From Janthinobacterium sp. TB1-E2 (GTDB taxonomy: Bacteria; Pseudomonadota; Gammaproteobacteria; Burkholderiales; Burkholderiaceae_D), in the NCBI RefSeq assembly GCF_036885605.1, contig NZ_CP142523.1, forward strand, positions 558,001-622,000: a stretch of DNA of 64,000 bases. The letters are read 5' to 3'. Below, one piece after another: positions 26,431-36,224 of this stretch. Position 1 is the stretch's first letter. Each line of letters opens with the position of its first letter. Both the position numbers and the translations under genes were made by a program. The notes under the pieces were generated by a model. That model saw only the letters and a list, made by a program, of their open reading frames with translations. It was not told where the DNA came from and did no database searches.

Positions 26431-26640
26431 TTATGCTAGCTCTTCTCTCCACTGTTGTGATAACAGAAGCAAATACTGCTCGGCAAGAGCGCGCCACTCT
26501 ATATCTCCAAGCATTTTAGGCTCCTTGGGAATGATTGCTTCTGGCCGAACCCGGCCGTTCGGACCAGCATAGTAGGTTGCCAGATGGAAAATCCAGCGTG
26601 CCCTACGACAGGCTGGATTTGCCCCAAACCAGACATAGCC
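26431..26640 (-). pseudogene. Possible C-terminal fragment of an unknown protein
   Basis: An open minus-strand frame with protein-like composition (GYVWFGANPACRRARWIFHL, AGPNGRVRPEAIIP, WRALAEQYLLLLSQQWREEL) ends at 26431 but is closed upstream by an in-frame stop and has no start. The rest of 26110-26826 shows no gene that I can support. It may be the tail of a decayed gene; the identity is unknown. Confidence 0.3.
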
Positions 26641-26826
26641 TTATAGGGGTGTTCTTGTCTTTAAGAATGCTGTTATTGGGATAGTTTCTCTCAAGAATCG
26701 CTGAACCAGCTCTATCCACATTTTGATAAGCCACATTCAACCGTTTCGCTCTTGTACAAGCACAGGAAAGTCGCCTCACGCGAGAACGTCACTCGCGCTC
26801 CCTAAGTCGAAAGCTTATAACCTAAT

Positions 26827-27555
26827 CTATGGACGGTAGTCGCGCCGGATGGAGGTTTTTTCTTGCTTTTGTGTTAAGCGCTTAGCTTCTTCGAACGACC
26901 ACAATAGCCCTTCAAAACTCGTGGGAACAGCGACGATCGAAGCGGTAACTGGACTCCAAAATCCAAAGATCGCCTTGGCCTCTTCCGAGGGGGCTACCAC
27001 GCCAGGGAACTGCTGCAGAATGCATTCGAAATATTCGAGCATTGCATCGGCTGGCAAACCTAGACCGTTCGCGTACAGAACATCGTGCTGTGTAAATGGC
27101 GTGAGGTCGCCGCAATTGATCTGCGCGTAGAACTGTTCGAAGTCCGCCTCGAAACTTGCGAAATCAAGTTCATGATATTGTGCACTGGCGTAGCTTCCGG
27201 GTCCCACGACATGGGCATAGGGCGCGAACCGGAGAGTTCCGTCTGACCAAGCGCCAAAGTGGCCGAAGCGCGCAAATTTTCGACATTCGGAGTCTTTCCT
27301 CAAATGCTGGTACAAGTTAGTTCTTGCCGCCTTTGCCCCCTTGGCATGTACCTCATCGAAAAAACCGTGTGCGGCGCCCTTAAATTCGATCAGAAAGTAA
27401 CGACCTTCCACTCTGCCAATCATATCTCCTAAGAGATGATCCAACGGATTTTGAGCATTGCTCAGGATGGGGATAGACGGCGGTTTGCCAGCGCTCGCAT
27501 CGCGATGGCCCCACAGATAATTGAACGCTCCAACCAACGCACTCTCATAAAGCAT
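26827..27555 (-). CDS. Unknown protein, possible PD-(D/E)xK nuclease fold
   Basis: 242 residues, not recognised. GGGAGAAAAT precedes the ATG at 27555. The segment LDHLLGDMIGRVEGRYFLIEFKGA resembles the D...E-x-K core of restriction-type nucleases (Asp near 43, EFK near 57-59), but this is a pattern guess. The remainder is mixed alpha/beta (FGHFGAWSDGTLRFAPYAHV, YHELDFASFEADFEQFYAQI). It follows the 535-residue unknown gene by about 100 bp on the same strand, so they may form one system. Confidence 0.6.
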   Translation of the reverse strand: MLYESALVGAFNYLWGHRDASAGKPPSIPILSNAQNPLDHLLGDMIGRVEGRYFLIEFKGAAHGFFDEVHAKGAKAARTNLYQHLRKDSECRKFARFGHFGAWSDGTLRFAPYAHVVGPGSYASAQYHELDFASFEADFEQFYAQINCGDLTPFTQHDVLYANGLGLPADAMLEYFECILQQFPGVVAPSEEAKAIFGFWSPVTASIVAVPTSFEGLLWSFEEAKRLTQKQEKTSIRRDYRP

Positions 27556-27655
27556 ATTTTCTCCCGATGTGGTGTTTCACGGATAGCGAAAGCTGGGTGT
27601 GTAATTTTTACAAGGTTCTACAACTCGTTTAACTTCAACTCGAAGCGCCAGATGC

Positions 27656-29263
27656 CTACTCCAGTTCCACCTGAGGTCCGTAGCTGACTGCGTCGATGAG
27701 TTTCATCGCCTTTCGGGCTGCGGACTGGGCGGGCACTAGGTCGTCGTCGCGATGAATTCTGACCAGCATCTCTCGGTCCTCCGGATCCGACGCGGACTCA
27801 GCCAGAAGGCGAGTCCAGTAACGCTTTGCTTCTTGATTAAGTAGGCTCATAACCGCTTCGAACGCTTGCCCCACAGCCAACTCGCCCTCCGACACGCGAC
27901 GAAGGACCGCCTCGGCTTCTGGTCCAGCGTCTCGAGCGGTTCCACGATTACGTTCAATGGCCGGAGCAATAGCTTCCCGACGGGCGTTGGCTTGGGCATA
28001 GGCTCTACGCACAGTGGCAACGACTGGATTATCCGGCGCTAATACTTGCGTGCGTCGCAGCGCCTCCAGCGCCTCCAGCGTTGGGGCCTGCTGTTGCCGA
28101 AGATGCCCGCCACCGCCGATAGCGAAGGCTCGGCGCAACTGAGCAACAAGCTGCCCCAAGTCATCCACCATGGAGACCAGAAACCAGAATGGACGATTGA
28201 TCCGAGGTGAGGATAGCGCGGTCATAATTAATGGCCATGCGTCATGCGCCGTCAGCCTCTCGCGATTTAGCTCTTGGAAGAGTTGATTGGGTCCCAAGAC
28301 CCACAAATCGAGCAGGAAGCTCTCAGGTGGCATCTCTAGATGTCCATCATTCATACGCCCATTCGCCGTGCCGACATAAGCGTCGAACTGTCCGAGTACG
28401 TCACCAAATGCTCGACGTAAGTGGTGTGGTGCTATTGGAAGCGCGTTCGCATCATTGGGCCGCACGACGACAGGTAAGCCTTGGCCACCAGCATTTAGCC
28501 GATGGAAGCGCACTGGCGCTGCGCGTTCGAGGGTCTGAAGTAAAAGGTTGATGTCATCGTTCGTTGGTGCCACTGCTGACCGGTCGAATGCGTCCAACCA
28601 ATCGGGAGCTATCGCCGGGACTTCCGGAAGCACAAGAAACAAGGACCTCAGGGCGGCGCTTCGCTCCCCCAGTGTCTCAGCTTCAGTGAAACGACGTGCT
28701 AGGTCATCGACAATTACATCGGTATCAAGACGGCTCTCTGGCAGACGAGGACGTTGTTCAAGGTATGGTCGAACGCGGCTTGAAAGCGCTAACAGGTTGT
28801 AGAAGGCTAGTACCTTCTGTGCTTGCACCATGGCGACGGCACGCGATGGGCCTTGACCGGCATGTAGGCCTGCCGCACGCTCGCCAATGATGAGCGTGAA
28901 ACCTTCTGTGGCTCTGTGGAGTTCTTGTCGGTGAGCAGCAGCGTCTGGAAGTCCGTAAGTCAAGAATGATGCTCGCGGAGGAGGGGCTATCAGTAGCGTT
29001 CGAAGGTCTTGAAGCACTTCGCGCGCAGACTTGAACTGGGTCCGGCTCGACATCAAAGCATCTTCGCCCAGCACTTGCACAAGGATAGCGGACATAACTT
29101 GTTCAACTGCCACCCCGATAAGCCCTACCGATGCAGCGAACTGTGCAGCACCAACACGGAGCTCCTGGCGCGCAGGCAATCCTAGCCCCACAAACGCTAG
29201 ATGCAGCGCCTCTTGGCTGGCCTCGATAAGACGGACACTGCTCGTTCGGAGATATTGCGGCAT
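27656..29263 (-). CDS. Large unknown, mostly helical protein
   Basis: 535 residues from ATG at 29263 (MPQYLRTSSVRLIEASQEAL); an upstream TTG at 29305 would add 14 residues. No known motif is certain. The N-terminus (LIEASQEALHLAFVGLGL, VGLIGVAVEQVMSAILVQ) resembles helical HEPN-type folds, and AHRQELHRA has an Arg-x3-His, close to but not the classical HEPN R-x4-6-H. GC is intermediate. It is upstream of the possible nuclease gene at 26827-27555, between two mobile elements, a setting common for defence cargo. Confidence 0.6.
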   Translation of the reverse strand: MPQYLRTSSVRLIEASQEALHLAFVGLGLPARQELRVGAAQFAASVGLIGVAVEQVMSAILVQVLGEDALMSSRTQFKSAREVLQDLRTLLIAPPPRASFLTYGLPDAAAHRQELHRATEGFTLIIGERAAGLHAGQGPSRAVAMVQAQKVLAFYNLLALSSRVRPYLEQRPRLPESRLDTDVIVDDLARRFTEAETLGERSAALRSLFLVLPEVPAIAPDWLDAFDRSAVAPTNDDINLLLQTLERAAPVRFHRLNAGGQGLPVVVRPNDANALPIAPHHLRRAFGDVLGQFDAYVGTANGRMNDGHLEMPPESFLLDLWVLGPNQLFQELNRERLTAHDAWPLIMTALSSPRINRPFWFLVSMVDDLGQLVAQLRRAFAIGGGGHLRQQQAPTLEALEALRRTQVLAPDNPVVATVRRAYAQANARREAIAPAIERNRGTARDAGPEAEAVLRRVSEGELAVGQAFEAVMSLLNQEAKRYWTRLLAESASDPEDREMLVRIHRDDDLVPAQSAARKAMKLIDAVSYGPQVELE

Positions 29264-29421
29264 CGGTGGCTTTATAGTTGTATGTTGAGTAGATAGCTTG
29301 CCCAAAGGCTGTCACTCATGAACTTCCGGTTTTGGCCGAGAGCGGCCTTGAGACCAAGGGCCTGCCACAATAAATTTTCGAACCGTTCTTCGGCAGAAGA
29401 AAACTTCTTCCGCACTGCTAT

Positions 29422-29550
29422 TCATTTCTCGACATCCTCGTAAGACGGTTCGCCAATGGCCTGCAATTTCTCCAATGCATCATGATGAGCATCTGCCGCA
29501 GCATTTGCCTCTTCACGAGCATTGACTACAAATTCAGGTAACTGTGCCAT
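29422..29550 (-). CDS. Very small acidic protein, unknown
   Basis: 42 residues from ATG at 29550: MAQLPEFVVNAREEANAAAD, then AHHDALEKLQAIGEPSYEDVEK. It looks like a single amphipathic helix with a charged tail. The longer in-frame ORF reaching 29799 looks noncoding before this Met. Small size and poor ribosome site leave doubt. Confidence 0.4.
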   Translation of the reverse strand: MAQLPEFVVNAREEANAAADAHHDALEKLQAIGEPSYEDVEK

Positions 29551-30089
29551 ACGATTTTCTTTTTCGATGAGTGGCGGTTTCTGGCCAACCACTGACCAGT
29601 AGAATTTTTGTGTCAAATTCAAGTTAGCATTGGTAGCGGTCTTTGATATGCAAGTTGTAGTAGCTACCCTTGGAATAGGCAGCCATAAACGCAGTATGTA
29701 CATTCGGAGGTACTCTGCAAAAATCGTAACTGTGTCCTTGCTGAAATTGAATTCGCATCCGAGATGTTTGCCCGTCCTAACAAATTGCAATAATTGCACT
29801 GGAATTTACTCGAATCATTTGCACGGTAACTCTCGAGAACTCTAAGAATTCAAAAAGGACCCCACGCTTGGTTGGGAGCGGCAGCCGCTATCTAATAGCG
29901 CTTAACCATACCAAATTTTTCCAGATGGAAAACTCAAACATTGTCACACATATGCAAACGTCCGCTTCTGGCCCAAGCTGTGTAAAAACGTGAAGAAAAT
30001 TCTAGAAAAAATCGGCGTCTCAGAACGGCCGCTATGCGATTTTCTTAGTAAATCGCCCGGCACCTCCATCCTGACCAGGTAGTGATTTA
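29551..30089. other. AT-rich region without a supported gene
   Basis: 539 bases between the small acidic protein gene and the IS5-family element. No ORF with protein-like composition is seen on either strand. It may hold promoters or decayed sequence. Confidence 0.4.
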
Positions 30090-30985
30090 GAACACCTAAC
30101 AAAACCTCTCAATATATCGCCAGCAGATGAGTATGCAGGCAAGCGAGAGGAATGCTTAGTGGATATCGGCTCGGCGCTCGTAGCGGATACGCAACCGGCG
30201 GAAACGGTGGAGCCAACCGAGTGTACGTTCGACCACCCAGCGCCATTTACCCAGGCGTTCGCGCGACTCGATGCCGTAGCGGGCTATACGTGGAGCGATG
30301 CCACGGCTGCGCAACCAGGCCCGATGGGCACGCGAAGCATATGCCTTGTCGGCGTGCAGTTTGGCCGGACGTTTGCGTGGCCGGCCCGCTAGCCCGGATA
30401 CGGATGGGACAGTTTCGAGCAGCGGGATCAGCATCCGGGAATCATGTACCTGAGCCCCCGATATGCTCGCTACCAGAGGCAGTCCGCGTTGGTCGACGAG
30501 CAGATGGTGCTTGCATCCGAGCTTGCCGCGGTCGGTGGGATTGGGGCCGGTATGCTGTCCGCCGAGGGGGGGATGGCACGCTGGCCGAGTCGACACTGGC
30601 GCGTTCCCATTGAATCTGATCGTATTCCCGCAAGTGGTGCAGCATGGCTTCGTGGATGCGTTGCCACACACCAGCCTGTTGCCATGCATGCAGGCGCCGC
30701 CAGCAACTCATGCCGCTGCCACAGCCCAATTCACGAGGAAGATATTCCCAGGGCAAGCCTGTCTTGAGGACGAACAGGATACCGGTCAAGGCGGCGCGGT
30801 CGTCAATGCGAGGGCGTCCTCCCTTTGGGGAAGGCTGATGTACTGGCAGTAAAGGCTGGATCAGCGCCCACAGGTCATCAGGAAGAAGTGCTTTGGCCAT
30901 GTGATAGGCTCCCAAAAACGATGTCAGGTGAGTTTGACCAGCTTCGGGGCCGTTTGTTTCTCTGGCGATGTTTTGTTAGGCGTTC
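30090..30985 (-). mobile_element. IS5-family (IS427-type) insertion sequence, complete
   Basis: Inverted ends GAACACCTAACAAAAC (left) and GAACGCCTAACAAAAC (right, reversed) match at 15 of 16 bases. The trinucleotide TTA is repeated outside both ends (30087-30089 and 30986-30988), as for IS427-group target duplications. The 896-bp element carries a two-frame transposase on the minus strand. Confidence 0.88.
30156..30900 (-). CDS. IS5/IS427-type transposase in two frames
   Basis: The first frame (30442-30900) reads MAKALLPDDLWALIQPLLPV, GGRPRIDDRAALTGILFVLK, LPWEYLPRELGCGSGMSCWR, WQRIHEAMLHHL and SVDSASVPSP. The second (from about 30,570 to 30,156) continues LGGQHTGPNPTDRGKLGCKH, LPLVASISGAQVHDSRML, KLHADKAYASRAHRAWL, RWVVERTLGWLHRFRRL. 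The switch occurs at seven C (30566-30572 on the plus strand as G7), a +1 shift. IS427-group elements often use slippage here; a plain frameshift mutation is the alternative. Confidence 0.85.
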
Positions 30986-31202
30986 TTAGGGAAGATCAAC
31001 GAAGCGAGCATGGCTTGCAGCAATATTCTGGCGCTCTGAACCACTCAAAAGCCTAAATGCGTTGTGCTGTCAGCAAGTGAGAGACTGACCATTTGGTCAT
31101 AAATATTCTTGCCAAGACGAAAAATCTCTTATTATGTAGGCCTCTAATACAAGATCCACACAAAGAGGGGGGGGCTGGCAAGGCTTTCGTACAATAGTAG
31201 GC

Positions 31203-34200
31203 ATGAATGCCACGAAAGTTGACCAGGTGTCGATGCAAAATATTAAGTCGCTGAACTTCGAGCCCTTGCGGGCCTTGTATCCCGAGCTTGCTAATATGGG
31301 TGGCTATGCGGAGCACTATGCGCACTCAGACCCCGAAAGTGCGCTGGTCAAGCTCCGAAATTTTGCTGAGCGCCTAGTTGATTGCCTATACATCAAGTTG
31401 AAGCTCGAACGAGTGCCGCAGTCCAACTTCGTGGACTTACTGCACAATGCCAGTTTTCAAACTGTTGCTCAACCTCTCGTGCTCGACAAGTTGCACCTGT
31501 TACGGCGTCTAGGCAATCGCGGTGCCCATGGAGAAGACGTCGAGACTTCCGATGCACTTCGCTGCGTCCAAGAGGCTTGGCAACTCGCCCGCTGGTTGCA
31601 CGTGACATTCCTCAACGGCAAGGTTGATGACTTTGAGGCGTTCAAGCATCCTCCGGCTGAAGGCATCGACAGCAAGGCAGAATTCAAACGCAAGGCCAAG
31701 GCTTTAGCTGAAGAGAATAGTCTCAAGGAGGAACGCCTTAAAATTGCGCTGCAAGAACTCGCCGAACTAAGGGCTGCCGACCGGGCAACAGCACCTGCTG
31801 TAGCCGCGTTTACGCCTTCATCGGCTCAGGCTTTAGTACGAGTTGCCAAATCCTCGGCGGCTACAGCCAACCAGCTTCGCTTCACAGAAGACAATACCCG
31901 CAAGTGGCTGATCGACCGCGACCTGCGCATGGCTGGGTGGGATGTACCCAAGGGCACCGCCAGCAATCATTTAGTTGGCCAAGAAGTTGAGGTTCTGCAT
32001 CAATCTACCACGACGGGCAAAGGTTACTGCGATTATGTCCTGTGGGATGACAATGGCAAACCTCTGGCTGTTGTCGAGGCCAAGAAGACATTAGTCGATG
32101 CTCGCGCTGGACAGGAGCAGGCCAAGCAGTACGCCGATGCCTTGGAGAAGCATCATGGCCAGCGGCCGATGATTTTCTTCACCAATGGGCACGATATCTG
32201 GGTCTGGGACGATGCTGGCGGCTATCCTCCCCGCACGGTCTATGGCTTCTATTCCAAAGACACGCTGCAATACCGCGTCGCCTTCCAGCGGCGCGAGAAG
32301 CTCGATTTGTTGAAGGACGTCAGGCCCGATGCCAACATCGCTGGCTACCTGCACCAGACTGAAAGCATCACCCGTGTCGCCGAGCGATTCACACAGCGCC
32401 ACCGTCGCGCCCTGGTCGTGCAAGCTACGGGCACTGGTAAGACACGCGTCGCCATCTCGCTGGCCAAGCTGTTGATTGACGCGCGCTGGGTAAAACGCGT
32501 GCTTTTTCTTTGCGATCGTAAGGAACTGCGCAAGCAGGCCAAAAATGCCTTCAATGACTTCATTCGTGAGCCGATCTACGTCATCGGCCAGGCCAACGAT
32601 GTGGGTAAGATGGATGCGCGCATCTATATCGGCATTTACCAAGGGCTGATCAACGACTACGAGTCCTTCGACGTCGGCTTTTTCGATCTTGTCATTGCCG
32701 ATGAATCGCATCGTTCGATCTACAACCTCTACGGTGACCTTTTCAAATATTTTGACGCCCTTCAGGTCGGACTGACCGCCACGCCTGTGGAGATGGTTAG
32801 CCGTAGTACCTGCCAGCTTTTTGGGTGCGACTACAAGCTGCCTACAGCCAACTACCCGCTGGAGCAAGCCATTGCCGATCGTAAGCTCGTGCCCTTCCGT
32901 GTGGTCGCCCACACAACCAAATTCCTGCGCGATGGCATCAAGGCAGCGCACCTGACGAATGAGCAGATTGCGCAATTGGAAGACCAAGGCATCGATCCCA
33001 ATACCCTGGACTTCGACGCCAAGGAGATTGATGACGCCGTTTTCAACAAAGACACCAATCGCGTCATCCTTCGCAATCTGATGGATAATGGCATTCGCGA
33101 TGTTGATGGCCAGCTCCCTGGTAAGACCATCGTCTTCGCGCGTAATATTGACCATGCCCGCCTGCTGGCCGAGCTCTTTAATGAAATGTACCCGCAGTTC
33201 GCCGGCAAGTTCTGCCGCGTGATTCACTCCAAAGAGCTGCGCGCTGAAGAGTTGATCGACCAGTTCAAGGAACCCAACGGCGAGTTGCGCGTTGCCGTCT
33301 CGGTGGACATGTTGGACACCGGCATCGACGTACCCGAGGTGGTCAACCTTGTTTTTGCCAAGCCAGTCAAGAGCAAGGTGAAGTTCTGGCAGATGATCGG
33401 CCGCGGCACGCGTTTATGCAAAGATCTTTTCGGTCATGGCGTAGACAAAAGCGAGTTCCTGATCTTCGACCACTGGGATAATTTCGCCTTCCACGACCTG
33501 AACGCCGAAGAGGTCGAACCCACGGTTCCAAAGCCACTAACGCAGCGCCGCTACGAGGCCCGCATCGAGCTCGCGGCCCTGGCGCTGGCGCGCTCCGATA
33601 TCCCAGCCTTTGATGTCCTAGCGCTGCAGATCCAGCAAGACGCCGTCGCGCTGCCTGATGGCGGCATCTCAGTGCGCGAGAACTGGCAAGCCGTGAACCA
33701 GGCGCGCGATGCCAAGTTGGTCCACCAGTTCGCCCCTATCACACGCCAAGTGCTGACCGACACCGTCGCGCCACTTATGGGCGCTCTGGATGTGCGTGGC
33801 CAGGGTGATGCACTGCGCTGGGACCTGTTGTTCGTAAAGGCCGAAGCCTCTGCCATCGCAGAACCCGGCCAGCCCAATGCTCACCGAGAAGCTATCCTGG
33901 AATGGGTTGGCCGCCTGCCCCCGCATCTCAACCCGGTCCGCGCCAAGGCCAAAGAGCTGCAAGCCCTGCGCACCGACGCCTTCTGGCAAGCCCCCAGCTT
34001 TGCCCAGCTTGATGCTATGCGTACCGCCTTGCGCGACGTGATGGCGCTAGCCGATCGCCCCGCGTTCCCCCCCCCCATGCCCAAACCTCATTTGGACATT
34101 CGCGAGGACGAAGCAGAATACCAAATTCATGTACGGCCGAGCAAGATCAAGTCGGTCGACTTCAGCATCTACCGTAAAGCCGTACAGTCCGCTCTAGAGC

Positions 34201-34652
34201 CGCTGTTCGAAACTGATCCGGTCTTGTTCAAGCTGCGCCGTGGCGAGCGCATCACGCCTGAAGAACTGGACAAGCTCAACAGCCTGTTGCACACCCGCAA
34301 CCCCGATGTCGATCTTTCCACCCTGCGTGAGTTTTACCCTGACACTGCCGTGCAGCTGACGCAAATACTGCGCGGCATCGTCGGCCTGGATCACGCGGCC
34401 GTGGATGTACAGTTCTCGGCCTTCGCACAAGCCCATGCACTCAACAGTCAACAGCTGCGCTTTCTCGCCCTGCTGAAGGACCACATCCGCCAGTTCGGCG
34501 CCATTGCAGTCGGGCAGTTATTCGACGCACCGTTCAACACGGTCCACGCCGAAGGCTTAGGTGGCGTCTTCCCCAACCCCATGCAGCTTGATGAAGTGGT
34601 GCGTCTGGTACGCGCCTTCGGCGAGCCGCTTCACCCCCTTGCTGCGCACTAA
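31203..34652 (+). CDS. hsdR: Type I restriction enzyme, R (motor/endonuclease) subunit
   Basis: 1,149 residues. A DUF4145-type HEPN domain comes first (residues ~20-135; SALVKLRNFAERLVDCLYIK, NRGAHGEDV). The nuclease domain follows with Asp277 (GYCDYVLWD) and E292-x-K294 (VVEAKK). Then helicase motif I ATGTGKTR (near 408), motif II ADESH (near 499), and motif VI QMIGRGTRLC. The C-terminal ~300 residues bind HsdM. It translocates unmodified DNA and cuts it. It heads an operon with hsdM and hsdS. Confidence 0.95.
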   Translation: MNATKVDQVSMQNIKSLNFEPLRALYPELANMGGYAEHYAHSDPESALVKLRNFAERLVDCLYIKLKLERVPQSNFVDLLHNASFQTVAQPLVLDKLHLLRRLGNRGAHGEDVETSDALRCVQEAWQLARWLHVTFLNGKVDDFEAFKHPPAEGIDSKAEFKRKAKALAEENSLKEERLKIALQELAELRAADRATAPAVAAFTPSSAQALVRVAKSSAATANQLRFTEDNTRKWLIDRDLRMAGWDVPKGTASNHLVGQEVEVLHQSTTTGKGYCDYVLWDDNGKPLAVVEAKKTLVDARAGQEQAKQYADALEKHHGQRPMIFFTNGHDIWVWDDAGGYPPRTVYGFYSKDTLQYRVAFQRREKLDLLKDVRPDANIAGYLHQTESITRVAERFTQRHRRALVVQATGTGKTRVAISLAKLLIDARWVKRVLFLCDRKELRKQAKNAFNDFIREPIYVIGQANDVGKMDARIYIGIYQGLINDYESFDVGFFDLVIADESHRSIYNLYGDLFKYFDALQVGLTATPVEMVSRSTCQLFGCDYKLPTANYPLEQAIADRKLVPFRVVAHTTKFLRDGIKAAHLTNEQIAQLEDQGIDPNTLDFDAKEIDDAVFNKDTNRVILRNLMDNGIRDVDGQLPGKTIVFARNIDHARLLAELFNEMYPQFAGKFCRVIHSKELRAEELIDQFKEPNGELRVAVSVDMLDTGIDVPEVVNLVFAKPVKSKVKFWQMIGRGTRLCKDLFGHGVDKSEFLIFDHWDNFAFHDLNAEEVEPTVPKPLTQRRYEARIELAALALARSDIPAFDVLALQIQQDAVALPDGGISVRENWQAVNQARDAKLVHQFAPITRQVLTDTVAPLMGALDVRGQGDALRWDLLFVKAEASAIAEPGQPNAHREAILEWVGRLPPHLNPVRAKAKELQALRTDAFWQAPSFAQLDAMRTALRDVMALADRPAFPPPMPKPHLDIREDEAEYQIHVRPSKIKSVDFSIYRKAVQSALEPLFETDPVLFKLRRGERITPEELDKLNSLLHTRNPDVDLSTLREFYPDTAVQLTQILRGIVGLDHAAVDVQFSAFAQAHALNSQQLRFLALLKDHIRQFGAIAVGQLFDAPFNTVHAEGLGGVFPNPMQLDEVVRLVRAFGEPLHPLAAH

Positions 34653-34682
34653 CACCACAACAAACTTGAAGAAAGCACGTAT

Positions 34683-36224
34683 ATGATCACTGGCGCACTA
34701 CGAAGCCGCATCGACAGCCTCTGGACCGATTTCTGGACCGGCGGCATCACCAACCCGCTCACCGTCATCGAGCAGATCACCTTCCTGATGTACAGCCGCC
34801 TGCTGGACATGCAGGAGCGCACCCAAGAGAAGCGCGCCGCCGTTACTGGCAAACGAGAACCCAGTTTGTTCGGCGATGCAGATCAAGACTGCCGCTGGGA
34901 AACCTGGCGCCACTACGGTGGCCCCGAAATGCTGCCGCATGTACGTGACCGTGTGTTCCCCCACTTCCGCCGCTTGGCTGAGCGCAGCAGTGGTGATGCT
35001 AGTCACTTCGCCGCCTTCATGAAAGATGCCCAGCTGATGATTCAAAAGGAATCGCTGCTGGTGAAGGCCGTCAACGCCGTGCACGAACTGCCGCTAGAAA
35101 AAGGCGACACTAAAGGCGACCTCTACGAGTACCTGCTCAGCAAGCTCACCACTGCCGGCATCAACGGCCAGTTCCGCACACCGCGCCACATCATCCGAAT
35201 GATCGTGGAGCTGATGCAGCCGCAGCCTACCGATCGCGTCTGCGACCCGTCCTGCGGTACTGCCGGCTTCTTGATCGAGTCTTACGACTACCTCTTGCGC
35301 CACCACAGCAGCGTAGCCGGCACGCATAAGGAAGTGATTGACGGCGAGGAACACATTAGCTACAGCGGCGATCTTCTCGGCGAGCACCGCATGCATGTCG
35401 ACACCGACATGTTCCATGCCTACGACTTCGACGCAACCATGTTGCGCATTGCCACCATGAACATGGTTATGCATGGCGTGAAGCAGCCTGATGTGCATTA
35501 CCAGGACACGTTGAGCCAAAGCTTTGAAGAGCGCCACCCCAAGGGCTCTAAGAACGCATTCGACCTCATCCTGGCCAACCCACCGTTCAAGGGGAGCCTG
35601 GACGAGCAAGACGTCGCTCCGGACATCCTGCGCACTGTCAAGACCAAGAAGACAGAGCTGCTCTTCATTGGTTTGATTCTGCGCATGCTTAAAGTGGGTG
35701 GCCGTAGCGCTACCATCGTGCCAGATGGCGTACTTTTTGGTTCTAGCAAGGCCCATGTGCAACTGCGCCAGCACCTGATCGAGAACAACCAGCTCGAGGC
35801 CGTGATTTCGCTGCCATCCGGCGTGTTCAAGCCATACGCCGGCGTGTCTACGGCCATCATCATCTTTGCCAAGGGCGGCAAGACTGAGAACGTCTTCTTT
35901 TACGACTTGCAGTCCGATGGTTTCACTCTGGATGACAAGCGAACCAAGATTGGCGACGGCAAGGGAGACATGCCGGATGTGCAGGCCAAGTACATGCAGT
36001 GGTGCGAAGGTCATGGCGATTTCAGTGATCGGACGGCGAAGGCGTTTGAGGTTGCAGCTGATGACATTCGTGCACAGAGCTATGATATGTCAATCAACCG
36101 ATATCGCCAACAGACGCACATTGCTGACAAGAACATAGATCCGCACGAAGTTCTTGCGCAAATGAAGGCACTTGAGAAGGAAATTCAGAACGAACTTATC
36201 GAGCTTGAGGAGTTGCTGGGATGA
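34683..36224 (+). CDS. hsdM: Type I DNA adenine methyltransferase, M subunit
   Basis: 513 residues. N-terminal HsdM_N helical domain (LWTDFWTGGITNPLTVIEQI), SAM-binding motif DPSCGTAGFL and catalytic NPPF at residues 299-302 place it in the N6-adenine class. It methylates the host sites as an M2S complex and is required for restriction too. Its stop overlaps the hsdS start as ATGA. Confidence 0.95.
   Translation: MITGALRSRIDSLWTDFWTGGITNPLTVIEQITFLMYSRLLDMQERTQEKRAAVTGKREPSLFGDADQDCRWETWRHYGGPEMLPHVRDRVFPHFRRLAERSSGDASHFAAFMKDAQLMIQKESLLVKAVNAVHELPLEKGDTKGDLYEYLLSKLTTAGINGQFRTPRHIIRMIVELMQPQPTDRVCDPSCGTAGFLIESYDYLLRHHSSVAGTHKEVIDGEEHISYSGDLLGEHRMHVDTDMFHAYDFDATMLRIATMNMVMHGVKQPDVHYQDTLSQSFEERHPKGSKNAFDLILANPPFKGSLDEQDVAPDILRTVKTKKTELLFIGLILRMLKVGGRSATIVPDGVLFGSSKAHVQLRQHLIENNQLEAVISLPSGVFKPYAGVSTAIIIFAKGGKTENVFFYDLQSDGFTLDDKRTKIGDGKGDMPDVQAKYMQWCEGHGDFSDRTAKAFEVAADDIRAQSYDMSINRYRQQTHIADKNIDPHEVLAQMKALEKEIQNELIELEELLG

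Noticed and set aside
30152..30613. Plus-strand ORFs within the IS5-family element
   Set aside because: Shadows of the transposase gene; the minus-strand frames carry the recognisable transposase motifs.
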